A stretch of 57,419 nucleotides of DNA from Flavobacteriaceae bacterium (GCA_013001285.1 JABDMU010000054.1:1-57419), one strand, 5' to 3'; shown: positions 8,379 to 17,868, counted from the first letter of the stretch. Numbers and translations are program-made. Notes: generated by a model from the letters alone, not told the origin.

Positions 8379-9872
8379 ATGAAACTCAATTTTAAGATCA
8401 TCTTCCACTTTTTGGGTTTACTACTATTATTTAATGGTGGTTTCATGCTCATGGCATCAATAATTAGTTTGATATACCAAGATGGGGCTTCAAAGGAACT
8501 ATTATTAGCAGGGATCACTGTGTTATTAATTGGTGCGATATTGATGATCAATACCCGGAACCATGATAAGGAAATGAATAAAAGAGAAGGTTATGTTGTA
8601 GTAACCTTTGGTTGGTTGGTCATGGCTTTATCTGGAACATTACCCTACGTATTCACAGATACTATTCCGAGCTTTACAAATGCTTTTTTTGAAACGATCT
8701 CGGGTTACACTACAACTGGAGCCAGCATTTTAAATGATATTGAAGTCCTGCCTGAAGGCATTTTGTTTTGGAGAAGTTTGACGCACTGGATAGGAGGAAT
8801 GGGGATCATCGTTTTGGCTGTTGCAATTCTTCCCTTATTGGGCATTGGTGGAATGCAGTTGTTCGCGGCCGAAGCACCTGGGCCTAATACTGATAAATTA
8901 CATCCAAGAATAACAGATACTGCAAAACGACTTTGGTTGATCTATTTTGGTTATACTGCTGCTGAAACCCTTTTCTTAAATTTAGCAGGGATGTCATTTT
9001 TTGATGCTATTAATCACTCGATGAGCACGCTTTCAACGGGTGGATTTTCTACTAAAAATGCGAGTTTGGCACATTGGAATGACACACCTTTGATACAATA
9101 TATAGTCATGGTCTTTATGTTTTTGGCCGGTACTAATTTCGTGCTTAGTTATTTTGCTTTTAAAGGTCGAGTTCAAAATATTATTAAAGACGAAGAATTC
9201 AAATTATACTGGAGATTCATATTTATTTTTTCAATTGTAGCGGCCCTGATCATTTACTTTAGAGCAGATATTACTGCTTCTACTATATCACACCCAATGG
9301 TCTGGGGAGAAGGCGAAAGTGCTATAAGACATGGCTTGTTTCAAGTTTTGGCCATAGTAACAACAACTGGGTTTGTTTCGGCAGATTATACCATGTGGAC
9401 TCCTTTTTTGATGGTCTTTTTCTTTGGATTGATGTTTTTAGGTGGTTCAGCAGGAAGTACTTCTGGAGGCGTAAAAGTGGTTCGCCATCTTATTTTAATA
9501 AAAAATGGGTTTTTAGAATTCAAACGAACCCTTCATCCAAACGCCATTTTGCCTGTTCGCTATAATAAAAAGTCTATTGGTGGAAATATCGTTTTTAATG
9601 TACTCGCTTTTTTTATTTTATATATGCTTTCTTTCATTGTTGGCGCCCTCGGATTCTCTATGATGGGCTTAGATTTTGAATCGGCTGTAGGTGTAGCAGC
9701 ATCCAGTTTGGGAAATGTTGGTCCGGCCTTGGGTGATTTTGGCCCAGTTCATAATTTTTATAACATGCCAAACATAGGAAAGTGGTGGTGCTCCTTTTTA
9801 ATGCTTTTAGGGCGTTTAGAACTGTTTACGGTTTTGATACTTCTTACTCCTTTTTTCTGGAGAAATAGATGA
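8379..9872 (+). CDS. trkH: Trk system potassium uptake protein TrkH
   Basis: Inner-membrane potassium-translocating subunit. The 497 residues show the four repeated membrane-pore-membrane units of the SKT superfamily, with selectivity-filter loops TISGYTTTGAS, STLSTGGFST, IVTTTGFVSADY and AASSLGNVGPALG; the filter glycines of all four are present. The long cytosolic loop motif HPNAILPVRYNKK and the glycine-rich GGSAGSTSGGVKVVRHLIL typical of TrkH are also seen. It follows trkA with a 2-bp gap, forming a two-gene operon in which TrkA gates TrkH. Confidence 0.96.
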   Translation: MKLNFKIIFHFLGLLLLFNGGFMLMASIISLIYQDGASKELLLAGITVLLIGAILMINTRNHDKEMNKREGYVVVTFGWLVMALSGTLPYVFTDTIPSFTNAFFETISGYTTTGASILNDIEVLPEGILFWRSLTHWIGGMGIIVLAVAILPLLGIGGMQLFAAEAPGPNTDKLHPRITDTAKRLWLIYFGYTAAETLFLNLAGMSFFDAINHSMSTLSTGGFSTKNASLAHWNDTPLIQYIVMVFMFLAGTNFVLSYFAFKGRVQNIIKDEEFKLYWRFIFIFSIVAALIIYFRADITASTISHPMVWGEGESAIRHGLFQVLAIVTTTGFVSADYTMWTPFLMVFFFGLMFLGGSAGSTSGGVKVVRHLILIKNGFLEFKRTLHPNAILPVRYNKKSIGGNIVFNVLAFFILYMLSFIVGALGFSMMGLDFESAVGVAASSLGNVGPALGDFGPVHNFYNMPNIGKWWCSFLMLLGRLELFTVLILLTPFFWRNR

Positions 9873-10049
9873 TTAATTTGACCTGATTATAAAATATTTT
9901 TAAAAATATTTAAACTTCCCAAAGTATCAGTATTTACTATATCTTCGGAAGGTTAATCCCTTCAATTACACGCTATACTTGCGATTGAAGCTGTAACAAA
10001 AAATATGCTTGTACGTCATATAACTGTAACCAATTAAAAAATTAATATC

Positions 10050-10307
10050 ATGGAAGCGTTAATTATTCACCAGGAAATTGAGGCTTTAGCGAAGCAAAAG
10101 AAAGAATTATTTGAATTTAAGAATGAAGGATTATTAAATTCACCATATAAGCAAGCGATACGTGAGAACTTCTTTCATTCTGACCCAAATTCAATTTTTG
10201 CTATTAAACAACGAATTAGAAGCTACCAGTTTCAATTTCCTTCAACTATTGATACCATTTTGAAACTTTCAGTATTCTCAATTGTATTAGCCATAGCACT
10301 AGTCTAA
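10050..10307 (+). CDS. Small predicted tail-anchored membrane protein, unknown function
   Basis: An 85-residue protein that I do not recognise. It is charged and probably helical over residues 1-65 (AKQKKELFEFKNEGLL, then AIKQRIRSYQFQFP) and ends in one hydrophobic stretch LKLSVFSIVLAIALV at the extreme C-terminus, so it could be a tail-anchored membrane protein. The ATG start follows an A-rich stretch (AACCAATTAAAAAATTAATATC), as is common in this phylum. It lies 177 bp downstream of trkH on the same strand and is followed by a terminator hairpin after about 225 bp. A link to potassium uptake is possible but rests only on position. It could be a lineage-specific gene; coding is supported only by an intact frame and sensible composition. 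Confidence 0.6.
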   Translation: MEALIIHQEIEALAKQKKELFEFKNEGLLNSPYKQAIRENFFHSDPNSIFAIKQRIRSYQFQFPSTIDTILKLSVFSIVLAIALV

Positions 10308-10398
10308 TCACCTTTAGATCGAATTGACATCTTAACTGATGTTTCGAGCACCCACTCAAAACGCTTTTAGAAACCTAAATTAAATCGATAAATAAGAA

Positions 10399-10414
10399 GA
10401 CTATAGTTATAGTC
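10399..10414. promoter_or_regulatory. Perfect dyad in the gap after the small membrane protein gene
   Basis: GACTATA-GT-TATAGTC, a 7-bp perfect inverted repeat with a 2-nt centre, in the 281-bp gap between the small membrane protein gene and the aspartate aminotransferase gene. The loop is too small for a good hairpin, so a protein-binding site is more plausible. Apart from this dyad and the terminator further right, I see nothing in the gap. Confidence 0.2.
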
Positions 10415-10533
10415 AAAAATGAGAAGTTTTTTATCTCGTTGCGATCATCACCATTCTGATAGTCATATTGTTTTTAAGCAATTACAATTATAATTTGTTC
10501 TCATAAGCAGAGAATAGCATGTGTAGTTAGTGC

Positions 10534-10566
10534 AAAAGCCGCTTTTTCATCGAAAAAGCGGCTTTT
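10534..10566. terminator. Bidirectional rho-independent terminator
   Basis: AAAAGCCGCTTTTTC pairs with GAAAAAGCGGCTTTT over 15 bp around a 3-nt centre, in practice a GCCGC-rich stem closed by A/T tracts on both sides. It sits between the plus-strand small protein gene and the minus-strand aspartate aminotransferase gene, so it can end transcription from both directions. Confidence 0.85.
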
Positions 10567-10588
10567 ATTTATTTTTATTTTCCTGTTA

Positions 10589-11773
10589 TTATCCTACCAC
10601 TTTTGCAATACGTTGGATAGCTTCTTTAAGCTGTTCTTCAGAAGCAGCATAAGATATCCTAATACAATTAGGATTACCAAAGGCTTCGCCAGTTACTGTT
10701 GCAACCAAAGCTTCTTCAAGTAAATACATTGAAAAATCAGTTGCAGAATTGATGGTTTTTCCACGGAGCGTTTTTCCAAAGAAATATGAAATGTCAGGAA
10801 ATACGTAGAAAGCACCTTCAGGGGAGTTGGTCTTAAAACCTTCAATATCTTCTAATAAATTCAATACCAGTTCACGTCTTTTCTTAAATTCATCAACCAT
10901 ATAATGGATTCGACTCGGATCAGCTTCCATGGCTGTTATAACAGCACGTTGTGCAATACAATTTGCACCGCTCGTTACCTGGCCCTGCATTTTATTACAT
11001 GCACGGGCAATTTCAGCAGGAGCACCTATAAACCCTATTCTCCAGCCAGTCATTGCGAAGGCTTTTGAAACACCATTTACAGTTATGGTTCTATCATACA
11101 TTTCAGGGAACTGAGCCATACTGGCGTGAGTACCTACGAAATTAATATGCTCATAGATTTCATCTGAAACGACATAAATATTCGGGTAATTCTTAAGAAC
11201 ATCAGCAAGTGCTTTTAATTCACTTTCAGAATAAACAGATCCGCTTGGATTACAAGGAGAACTGTACCAGATCATTTTAGTTTTAGGTGTTATGGCGGCT
11301 TCTAATTGCTCTGCCGTCATCTTGAAATCAGTTGCAATCGACGTTTTTACTTCAACTGGAACACCTTCATTTAGTTTTACGATGTCATTGTAACTTACCC
11401 AATACGGACAAGGTAATATGACTTCATCGCCGGGATTGATCATTGCAGCCGCAACATTCGCCAAAGATTGTTTTGCCCCTGTAGAAACAACAATTTGTGT
11501 TAAAGTATAGTCAAGATTATTATCGCGTTTGAACTTTTTAATGATCGCCTGTTTTAATTCTTTATACCCATCAACAGGTGTATAGCTGTTATAATTATCA
11601 TTTATAGCTTGAATAGCAGCTTCTTTAATAAAATCTGGGGTATTAAAATCAGGTTCGCCTAAACTTAAGCCAATAATATCTTTACCTTCTTCCCTTAGCT
11701 CTCTGGCTTTTGCAGCCATGGCTAGGGTTTGTGATGTTGATAGACTATTGATTCTATCAGAAAGTGTAATCAT
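10589..11773 (-). CDS. aspC: Pyridoxal-phosphate aminotransferase, aspartate type
   Basis: Class I/II aminotransferase, most likely aspartate:2-oxoglutarate aminotransferase linking oxaloacetate/aspartate and glutamate. Motifs: GLSLGEPDFNTPDFI near residue 35, substrate-binding Tyr/Trp in CPYWVSYND, the cofactor-contacting SSPCNPSG and VVSDEIYEHI, and the Schiff-base Lys in NGVSKAFAMTGWRIGF (about residue 237), followed by the carboxylate-binding Arg in NCIRISYA. I prefer the start MITLSDRINSL (394 aa); an ATG six codons upstream would overlap the desaturase stop by 8 bp. It lies directly downstream of the desaturase gene on the same strand. Confidence 0.93.
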   Translation of the reverse strand: MITLSDRINSLSTSQTLAMAAKARELREEGKDIIGLSLGEPDFNTPDFIKEAAIQAINDNYNSYTPVDGYKELKQAIIKKFKRDNNLDYTLTQIVVSTGAKQSLANVAAAMINPGDEVILPCPYWVSYNDIVKLNEGVPVEVKTSIATDFKMTAEQLEAAITPKTKMIWYSSPCNPSGSVYSESELKALADVLKNYPNIYVVSDEIYEHINFVGTHASMAQFPEMYDRTITVNGVSKAFAMTGWRIGFIGAPAEIARACNKMQGQVTSGANCIAQRAVITAMEADPSRIHYMVDEFKKRRELVLNLLEDIEGFKTNSPEGAFYVFPDISYFFGKTLRGKTINSATDFSMYLLEEALVATVTGEAFGNPNCIRISYAASEEQLKEAIQRIAKVVG

Positions 11774-11783
11774 GTGTTTCAGA

Positions 11784-12887
11784 TTAAACATGCAGTGTCG
11801 CAGGCTTCATACCCATTTCACGAAGAAATTTAAAATGTGCGATTATTGCGCGACGCGTCGTTTTGTATTCGTTATATGGTAAATTAAATTCTTTAGCGGT
11901 CTCTTTTACAATTTTGGCTATTTTCCCATAGTGAACGTGTGATATATGCGGAAAAATATGATGTTCAACCTGATGGTTTAATCCGCCTGTGAAATAATTG
12001 ACAAGCTTACTTTTTGCTCCAAAATTGACCGTTGTTTTTAATTGGTGAATAGCCCAAGTATTTTTGAGAGTTCCATCTTTTTCAGGTAATGGCATTTCAG
12101 CTTCATCCATCACATGTGCTAGCTGAAACACAACACTTAAAATAACTCCGGCCGTGTAATGCATAACAAAGAAACCAATTAGAATTTTCCACCAAACAAT
12201 ATCTAATATCAACATGGGTAAAACGATCCAAATTCCGATGTAAATGATCTTCGAAATGACAAGTTTACTCCAATTTGCCAATGGGTTCGGAAATTTTCCA
12301 TAAGACAGTTTACGCTTCATATAGCGTCGCATTTGCTGAAAATCTGTGGTAATTGCCCAGTTGATGGTTAATAGCCCGTATAACAGGACAGAATAATAAT
12401 GTTGAAATTTATGATACCAGCGCCATTCGGCGTGTTTTGAAAATCGTAATATGCGGCCCGCCTCGAGATCTTCATCATGACCGTGCACATTAGTATAGGT
12501 ATGATGTAAAACATTATGTTGAACCTTCCAATTATACGCGTTCCCTGCTAGTATATAAATACTACTTCCCATTAATCTATTGATCCATTCTTTATTCGAA
12601 TAGGAACCGTGATTTCCATCATGCATTACATTCATTCCAACACCAGCCATTCCAATTCCCATGACAACAGTTAAAACGAGTTGAAACCAACCTGGAAGAT
12701 CTAAGGTTAGGATTAAAAAGTAAGGGGCTAGAAACAGAGAGAACATCACAATGGTCTTGAGCCATAGTTGCCAATTACCTGTTCTTTTAATATTATTTTC
12801 TTTAAAATAGTTATTGACCCTCCTGTTCAAGGTGCGAAAGAACTTAGCAGAATCAGTACGAGCAAAGGTTAGGGCTTTATTTGACAT
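11784..12887 (-). CDS. Membrane fatty acid desaturase (acyl-CoA/acyl-lipid type)
   Basis: Di-iron integral-membrane desaturase that introduces a double bond into a fatty acyl chain using oxygen and reduced ferredoxin or cytochrome. All three histidine boxes are present: HDGNH (about residues 89-93), HNVLHH (about 125-130) and QVEHH (about 305-309). The Q-x-x-H-H third box is of the front-end/linoleoyl-CoA desaturase type; regiospecificity cannot be told. Four hydrophobic segments (for example MFSLFLAPYFLILTLDLP) fit the usual topology. There is no fused cytochrome b5 domain. A -7-like TATATTTG (12936-12943, minus strand) lies about 50 bp upstream. Such enzymes adjust membrane fluidity in cold-living marine bacteria; that role is inferred. 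Confidence 0.92.
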   Translation of the reverse strand: MSNKALTFARTDSAKFFRTLNRRVNNYFKENNIKRTGNWQLWLKTIVMFSLFLAPYFLILTLDLPGWFQLVLTVVMGIGMAGVGMNVMHDGNHGSYSNKEWINRLMGSSIYILAGNAYNWKVQHNVLHHTYTNVHGHDEDLEAGRILRFSKHAEWRWYHKFQHYYSVLLYGLLTINWAITTDFQQMRRYMKRKLSYGKFPNPLANWSKLVISKIIYIGIWIVLPMLILDIVWWKILIGFFVMHYTAGVILSVVFQLAHVMDEAEMPLPEKDGTLKNTWAIHQLKTTVNFGAKSKLVNYFTGGLNHQVEHHIFPHISHVHYGKIAKIVKETAKEFNLPYNEYKTTRRAIIAHFKFLREMGMKPATLHV

Positions 12888-13025
12888 AAATATTGTTCTT
12901 TTTAACGTGTAATTAATAGTCTAAATATAAAGCAGCAAATATAAATAATAAAAATGCTGTTTAAGTGTGCTTAACAAATAATTATGCACACAAAATAGTT
13001 ATTTTTGTTGAAAATTGGCTAAATA

Positions 13026-13658
13026 ATGGATTTAATCCTTAAGTATTTTCCTGAGCTTTCAGAAGAGCAAAGGTCTCAATTCCAGCAACTTCAGAAGCTT
13101 TATCGTGACTGGAACGCTAAAATTAATGTGATTTCTAGGAAGGATATTGACGAATTATATTTAAAACATGTGTTGCATTCTTTGGGGATTGCTAAAATAA
13201 TTTCATTTAAGACTGGTTCTCGGATTCTAGATGTTGGCACAGGAGGGGGATTCCCAGGTGTTCCTTTGGCTATTTTATATCCGAATTGTGAATTCATGTT
13301 AGTTGATAGTATCAATAAAAAACTCAAAGTTATTGATGCTATAACTGAAGCCCTTGAATTAAAGAACATTTCAACCAAACATTCACGTGTAGAGACTATA
13401 AACGAGCAGTTCGATTTTATTGTAAGTAGGGCTGTGACCTCAATGCCCACCTTTGTATCTTGGGTTAAGGGAAAAACATTGAAAAAAAACAATCACGATC
13501 TTAAGAACGGAATCCTCTATCTCAAAGGAGGTGATTTAACCGAAGAGCTCAAAGATTATCAAAAGTCACAGCTGTTTGATCTCAAATACATTTTTGAGGA
13601 AGAATTTTTTGAAACAAAAAAAGTGGTTCACCTTCCTTTAAAGTATAAGAAAAACTAG
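13026..13658 (+). CDS. rsmG: 16S rRNA (guanine-527 N7) methyltransferase RsmG
   Basis: Methylates N7 of G527 in 16S rRNA with S-adenosylmethionine. The 210-residue protein has the RsmG N-terminal helix (YFPELSEEQRSQFQQLQKLY), WNAKINVISRKDIDELYLKH, the glycine-rich SAM loop ILDVGTGGGFPGVPLAI, MLVDSINKKLKVI (strand 2), the RVETINEQFDFIVSRAV catalytic-core region and a Lys-rich end. It is divergent from the desaturase gene; a -7-like TATTTTTG at 13000-13007 is 18 bp upstream of the ATG. Confidence 0.95.
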   Translation: MDLILKYFPELSEEQRSQFQQLQKLYRDWNAKINVISRKDIDELYLKHVLHSLGIAKIISFKTGSRILDVGTGGGFPGVPLAILYPNCEFMLVDSINKKLKVIDAITEALELKNISTKHSRVETINEQFDFIVSRAVTSMPTFVSWVKGKTLKKNNHDLKNGILYLKGGDLTEELKDYQKSQLFDLKYIFEEEFFETKKVVHLPLKYKKN

Positions 13659-13679
13659 AAATAGTTGAAGTACTCCTAG

Positions 13680-16037
13680 TTATTTCACAATAAACTTAGT
13701 CGTGAACGATCCACTATCACTGGCCAATTTCAAAATATAAATACCTGAATTTAGTTGAATTGGCAATGAAATGCGAGTTGAGACTTCCCCTAAACTGTCC
13801 ATGCTGACTTGTCTTCCAAACATGTCATACATGCTTAATTTTACATTAATCAAAGGCTCATGTAGTAGTAAATTTAATTGGTCTTCAACAGGATTCTTTT
13901 CAAGTTTGATACCCGTTAATTCATATTCAGAAGTACTAAGCGTTTCACTAAATATTTCCATTAAAGCAAAATTTACATTGGTCTCAGTTAAGGTCACATG
14001 AACCTCGTTTGTATCAGGCATAAACCAATTAACAAATGGTGTTGTATTTATAACATCATAGGGATCACTGTTGGGGGCTTCGCTTGGTGGATCACCGTCG
14101 CCTAAATCGATATTGTGATACCAGTTGATCTCCCCATTTCCGGTGACATCAAGCGCCAAAGCACTAACGGAAGGAATGAAATCGAAATAATTTATATTTA
14201 GATTATTTACGAACTCTGTAATTAAGGGATCGGTCCCATCATCAAATCCTCCAAGATCAAATAGTCCTCCAGGAGCACTGTCTGGACCATCTGTAAAGCT
14301 TGGAGATTGGGCAGTGGCCTGAAATGAATACACAGTTGTCCAAACTCCAAATCCACCTGTAAAGTCGATCTGCCCAACAAAATCAGTTACCGTAATAGTT
14401 GATGAACTCGCAGGGGTAAAGTTCGAACTAATAATGGCTTGTGTTGGAAAGACGACTACTCCAGTATCAAAGGTGTGATTTATTAAGCTCATGCCAGGCG
14501 TTCCTGTTCCAGCACCAATACCGCTACCATTGATCATGGAAACATTTCTCGTGGTTTGAGGAAATCCCATACCATCTAGTTCCGTCTGAAACTCAGTTCT
14601 AAAATTTGCTGCTCCTTCCGGAAGGGTCAATCCTGGATCTTGTAAGAACATTGAACCAACGCTAAGATGTGAGGAATAATGATCAATAAGCATTTGTTTT
14701 GCCGCTGCACTTCCTAATAGACCATTAACCAATGGTTCTAATGCTACTACAGCGGGATCTCCATTGAGCATGTAGTTAAATAAATATTGAATGCCTATAG
14801 GAACGTTGGCACCACGATGAGGCGAATCGAACGACATATAAAGTCTGGTGTCGTGATTCATCGCATTTTGTTCCATATAACGCAATGCATAGCGTGAAAT
14901 AAGTCCACCCATACTTGGACCTATGACGACATTTTTATTTGTACCTTCTTTCATGGCATTAATAGTATTTAGTAGCTCGATAAAAATAAATGCGTTTCGC
15001 TGAATGAAATCGGCACCACCATCTATAATGGTTGTGTTATCTGATGCACTTACATAGGTTGGAAAATTTAAAACTACCAGATCAAAGCCCTGATCTCTTG
15101 CAAGCTCGGCTAAATTTTGAACTGGATTGCCAAAATCAAGTAAGTTATACATCAGAGGAATAGTCCTTCCGTCACCTGGATCAAATCCATCAACAAAGAA
15201 AATAGGTTTGTCTAAAATGCCGTCAACATTATCATAATAGATTTTGTATTCTCCTGTACCCAAATGCGCCTGAGCTTCTCCGAATCCCTGATAAGTCAGC
15301 ACCGAATTAATAGCTGTAATTGGGCTTTCATCTCCTGGAGCTCTGGTATTGAGATCGGAATTTGACAGTTCAATTTTAATGTATGATGACGTAGTGACGA
15401 CTTGACCATTTTCAAGACCGATTTCAAATTTTAGTTGTTTTTCACCAGCTGTCGTGTATAACGTGACTATTTCCGTATCGAGAGCGCAATTCCTGAGGCC
15501 CAGGCCGTCATCAAAATCTATCTTAATAGCTGTAATATTTGATGCTGTTGTATTTGTAATGAGATCTGATAATATTTTAAATTTCGATTGTAAACCCCTG
15601 TATTTTGGAAGGAGGGAAGCGGCAATGGTCTTTTGATGGGTGTCGTAGAAGTTGGTTTCAATTCCTGTACTAATGACATTATGACTGGCATCTAATGCAA
15701 TATAGCCATCTTCAAATGCAGAATTTTTAATGGTATTAAATTCGGTGTGAATGATACCAATTGGAATGAACTTTTCTCTAAATGCTTCCTTCTTTATCTT
15801 GTCATACAATGCACGCTTTTCGAAGCGTTCTTGATAATCAGATTGGGAAAGTTCTGAATAGGCTTGATTAAAATAAGTTGCATTTACCTTTTGATCATTA
15901 TCTGTCAAATTAGCAACGTTGAAGGCGCGATCATATAAAATCGAAGTTGTCATTCCGCTTTTATCAAGCAACTCAAAATTATCTTGTGAAAATAGTGAAA
16001 AAGGAAGGCATAGGGCAAGTATGTATTGTTTTAACAT
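13680..16037 (-). CDS. T9SS-secreted alpha/beta hydrolase (lipase/esterase-like) with C-terminal sorting domain
   Basis: A 785-residue secreted protein. It opens with a signal peptide (MLKQYILALCLPFSLFSQ), has a mixed N-terminal region of unknown fold (about 20-270), then an alpha/beta-hydrolase domain: KPIFFVDGFDPGDGRT resembles the oxyanion-loop strand and VVIGPSMGGLISRYAL (Ser near residue 375) is the nucleophile elbow G-x-S-x-G, followed by SFDSPHRGANVP. This is the pattern of PGAP1/lipase-like enzymes, so a lipid or ester substrate is likely but not shown. The last about 75 residues (EKNPVEDQLNLLL ... SGIYILKLASDSG ... KFIVK) form a type A T9SS sorting domain. Secretion by the PorT-containing machine, part of which is encoded nearby, is expected. 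Confidence 0.82.
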   Translation of the reverse strand: MLKQYILALCLPFSLFSQDNFELLDKSGMTTSILYDRAFNVANLTDNDQKVNATYFNQAYSELSQSDYQERFEKRALYDKIKKEAFREKFIPIGIIHTEFNTIKNSAFEDGYIALDASHNVISTGIETNFYDTHQKTIAASLLPKYRGLQSKFKILSDLITNTTASNITAIKIDFDDGLGLRNCALDTEIVTLYTTAGEKQLKFEIGLENGQVVTTSSYIKIELSNSDLNTRAPGDESPITAINSVLTYQGFGEAQAHLGTGEYKIYYDNVDGILDKPIFFVDGFDPGDGRTIPLMYNLLDFGNPVQNLAELARDQGFDLVVLNFPTYVSASDNTTIIDGGADFIQRNAFIFIELLNTINAMKEGTNKNVVIGPSMGGLISRYALRYMEQNAMNHDTRLYMSFDSPHRGANVPIGIQYLFNYMLNGDPAVVALEPLVNGLLGSAAAKQMLIDHYSSHLSVGSMFLQDPGLTLPEGAANFRTEFQTELDGMGFPQTTRNVSMINGSGIGAGTGTPGMSLINHTFDTGVVVFPTQAIISSNFTPASSSTITVTDFVGQIDFTGGFGVWTTVYSFQATAQSPSFTDGPDSAPGGLFDLGGFDDGTDPLITEFVNNLNINYFDFIPSVSALALDVTGNGEINWYHNIDLGDGDPPSEAPNSDPYDVINTTPFVNWFMPDTNEVHVTLTETNVNFALMEIFSETLSTSEYELTGIKLEKNPVEDQLNLLLHEPLINVKLSMYDMFGRQVSMDSLGEVSTRISLPIQLNSGIYILKLASDSGSFTTKFIVK

Positions 16038-16132
16038 GACCTGAAATATTTTGAATTAATAGCACCTTAAATATACAAATATATCGGGACACTTGCCTTT
16101 ATATATAAGCTAATGAAGTTATTTTATGCCAA

Positions 16133-16164
16133 TAAAAAAACCTTCATATTAAAATATGAAGGTT
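16133..16164 (-). terminator. Rho-independent terminator of pruA
   Basis: On the minus strand AACCTTCATATT pairs with AATATGAAGGTT (stem 16139-16164) and is followed by a run of seven T residues, 27 bp after the pruA stop codon. Confidence 0.8.
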
Positions 16165-16190
16165 TGATTGTCAATAATTTAATGATCCAA

Positions 16191-17816
16191 CTATCCTAGA
16201 AAAGGATATCGATAATCAGTTGGACTCACAAATGTTTCCTTGATCATTCTTGGTGAAACCCAACGCAATAGATTTTGTGCAGATCCGGCCTTATCATTAG
16301 TACCTGAAGCCCTTGCACCACCAAAAGGTTGTTGTCCGACGACAGCTCCAGTTGGTTTGTCATTTATATAGAAATTTCCAGCACAATTTTCTAAGGTTTT
16401 AGTCGCTTCTGCAGCAGCATAGCGATCTGTAGAAAAAACAGCTCCTGTAAGAGCATATTCACTGGTGCTGTCCACTAATTTTAAAGTCTTGCTAAAGTCG
16501 GCGTCGTCATAAACATAAATAGTCATTACTGGTCCAAAAAGTTCAGTGCACATTGTTGTGTACTTTGGATCATTAGTCACTATAACTGTAGGTTCGATAA
16601 AGTAACCTTTACTTTTATCGTAATTTCCACCACATATGATCTCAGCTGCATCATCATTTTTTGCTTGATCGATATATTTCGCCAATTTATCAAATGAGCC
16701 TTCATGAATTACAGCTGTCACGAAATTGCTCATATCTTCAGGAGACCCTTGCTTAAATGATGAAACATCCTCAATTACATATTTCTTTACATCTGGCCAT
16801 AGACTTTTTGGAATGTATGCTCTTGAAGCCGCACTACATTTTTGCCCTTGAAATTCAAATGCACCTCTAGATATTGCTGTTGCCACTTGTTTAGAATTGG
16901 CAGAATTATGAGCAATGATAAAGTCTTTTCCTCCAGTTTCACCAACAATTCTTGGGTAAGTTTTATACTTGTGAATGTTATTTCCAATTTGTTTCCAAAG
17001 TTCCTTAAAAATAAAGGTCGAACCCGTAAAATGCAATCCGGAGAAATCAGGGCTCGACAAGACGGTCTCGGTGATCATTACGGGATCACCAAAAACCACA
17101 TTAATAACACCTTCGGGAACACCAGCTTCTTTAAAGACATCCATGATGATCTTTGCAGAAAAAATTTGACTATCAGAAGGTTTCCATACCACAACATTCC
17201 CCATAAGCGCCATACATGATGGTAAATTACCAGCAATGGCGGTAAAATTAAACGGTGTTACCGCATATGTAAATCCTTCAAGTGGCCTGTATTCTATACG
17301 GTTCCAGGCATCGCTTGTGCTCTCTGGTTGCTCATGATATATATCGGTCATGAATTGAACATTAAACCTTAAGAAATCGATCAATTCACAAGCTGCATCA
17401 ATTTCTGCTTGATGTACTGTTTTAGATTGTGCGATCATTGTTGCAGCATTGATCTTAGCTCTATAAGGACCTGCAATTAATTCGGCAGCACGTAGAAAAA
17501 TTCCAGCACGCTGTTCCCATGGCATTTGAGACCATGATTTTCTAGCTTCAAGAGCCGTAGCAATCGCCTTCTCAACATGAGTGCGGTCTGCCAGGTGATA
17601 CTCTCCCACTATATGTTGATGATCGTGCGGAGGTGACATTTTCTTTGTATTTCCAGTTTTAACATCTTTACCATTTATATATAACGGCACTTCGGTATGC
17701 GTGTTAAAAAGCTCTTTATAAGCCTTAGCAACAGCTTCACGTTCTTCAGACCCAGGAGCATAGCTTTTTACTGGTTCATTAACTGCAATTGGCACATTGA
17801 AAAATCCTTTTCCCAT
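16191..17816 (-). CDS. pruA: L-glutamate gamma-semialdehyde (1-pyrroline-5-carboxylate) dehydrogenase
   Basis: NAD-dependent dehydrogenase that oxidises glutamate gamma-semialdehyde to glutamate, the second step of proline catabolism. The start is MGKGFFNVPIAVNEP (541 aa); a TTG 14 codons upstream is not needed. The ALDH fold motifs are clear: TPFNFTAIAGNLPSCMALMG, VVWKPSDSQ, FTGSTFIF, catalytic Glu in VGETGGKDFIIAH (about residue 295), catalytic Cys in EFQGQKCSAASRAYIP (about 327) and ELFGPVMTIYVY. The pattern matches the stand-alone, eukaryote-like P5CDH, not the bifunctional PutA; proline dehydrogenase is not in the window. A -7-like TAACTTTG lies at 17856-17863, minus strand. Confidence 0.95.
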   Translation of the reverse strand: MGKGFFNVPIAVNEPVKSYAPGSEEREAVAKAYKELFNTHTEVPLYINGKDVKTGNTKKMSPPHDHQHIVGEYHLADRTHVEKAIATALEARKSWSQMPWEQRAGIFLRAAELIAGPYRAKINAATMIAQSKTVHQAEIDAACELIDFLRFNVQFMTDIYHEQPESTSDAWNRIEYRPLEGFTYAVTPFNFTAIAGNLPSCMALMGNVVVWKPSDSQIFSAKIIMDVFKEAGVPEGVINVVFGDPVMITETVLSSPDFSGLHFTGSTFIFKELWKQIGNNIHKYKTYPRIVGETGGKDFIIAHNSANSKQVATAISRGAFEFQGQKCSAASRAYIPKSLWPDVKKYVIEDVSSFKQGSPEDMSNFVTAVIHEGSFDKLAKYIDQAKNDDAAEIICGGNYDKSKGYFIEPTVIVTNDPKYTTMCTELFGPVMTIYVYDDADFSKTLKLVDSTSEYALTGAVFSTDRYAAAEATKTLENCAGNFYINDKPTGAVVGQQPFGGARASGTNDKAGSAQNLLRWVSPRMIKETFVSPTDYRYPFLG

Positions 17817-17868
17817 GATATTTTTATTATTTTTAGAATTATAATTTTCGAGCTGCAAAGTTAAGCTT

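Noticed and set aside
9890-9912. Terminator after trkH (AAATATTTTTAAAAATATTT)
   Set aside because: The palindrome is entirely A/T and has no G/C stem or T run; it would not form a stable terminator.
12888-13025. RNA gene or riboswitch between the desaturase and rsmG genes
   Set aside because: The 138-bp gap is A/T-rich with a TATATTTG box on one strand and a TATTTTTG box on the other; it has no stable structure beyond that of a divergent promoter region.
16842-17219. Open frame of 125 codons on the plus strand inside pruA
   Set aside because: Antisense to intact ALDH motifs including the catalytic Cys and Glu; no signs of its own start context or homology.
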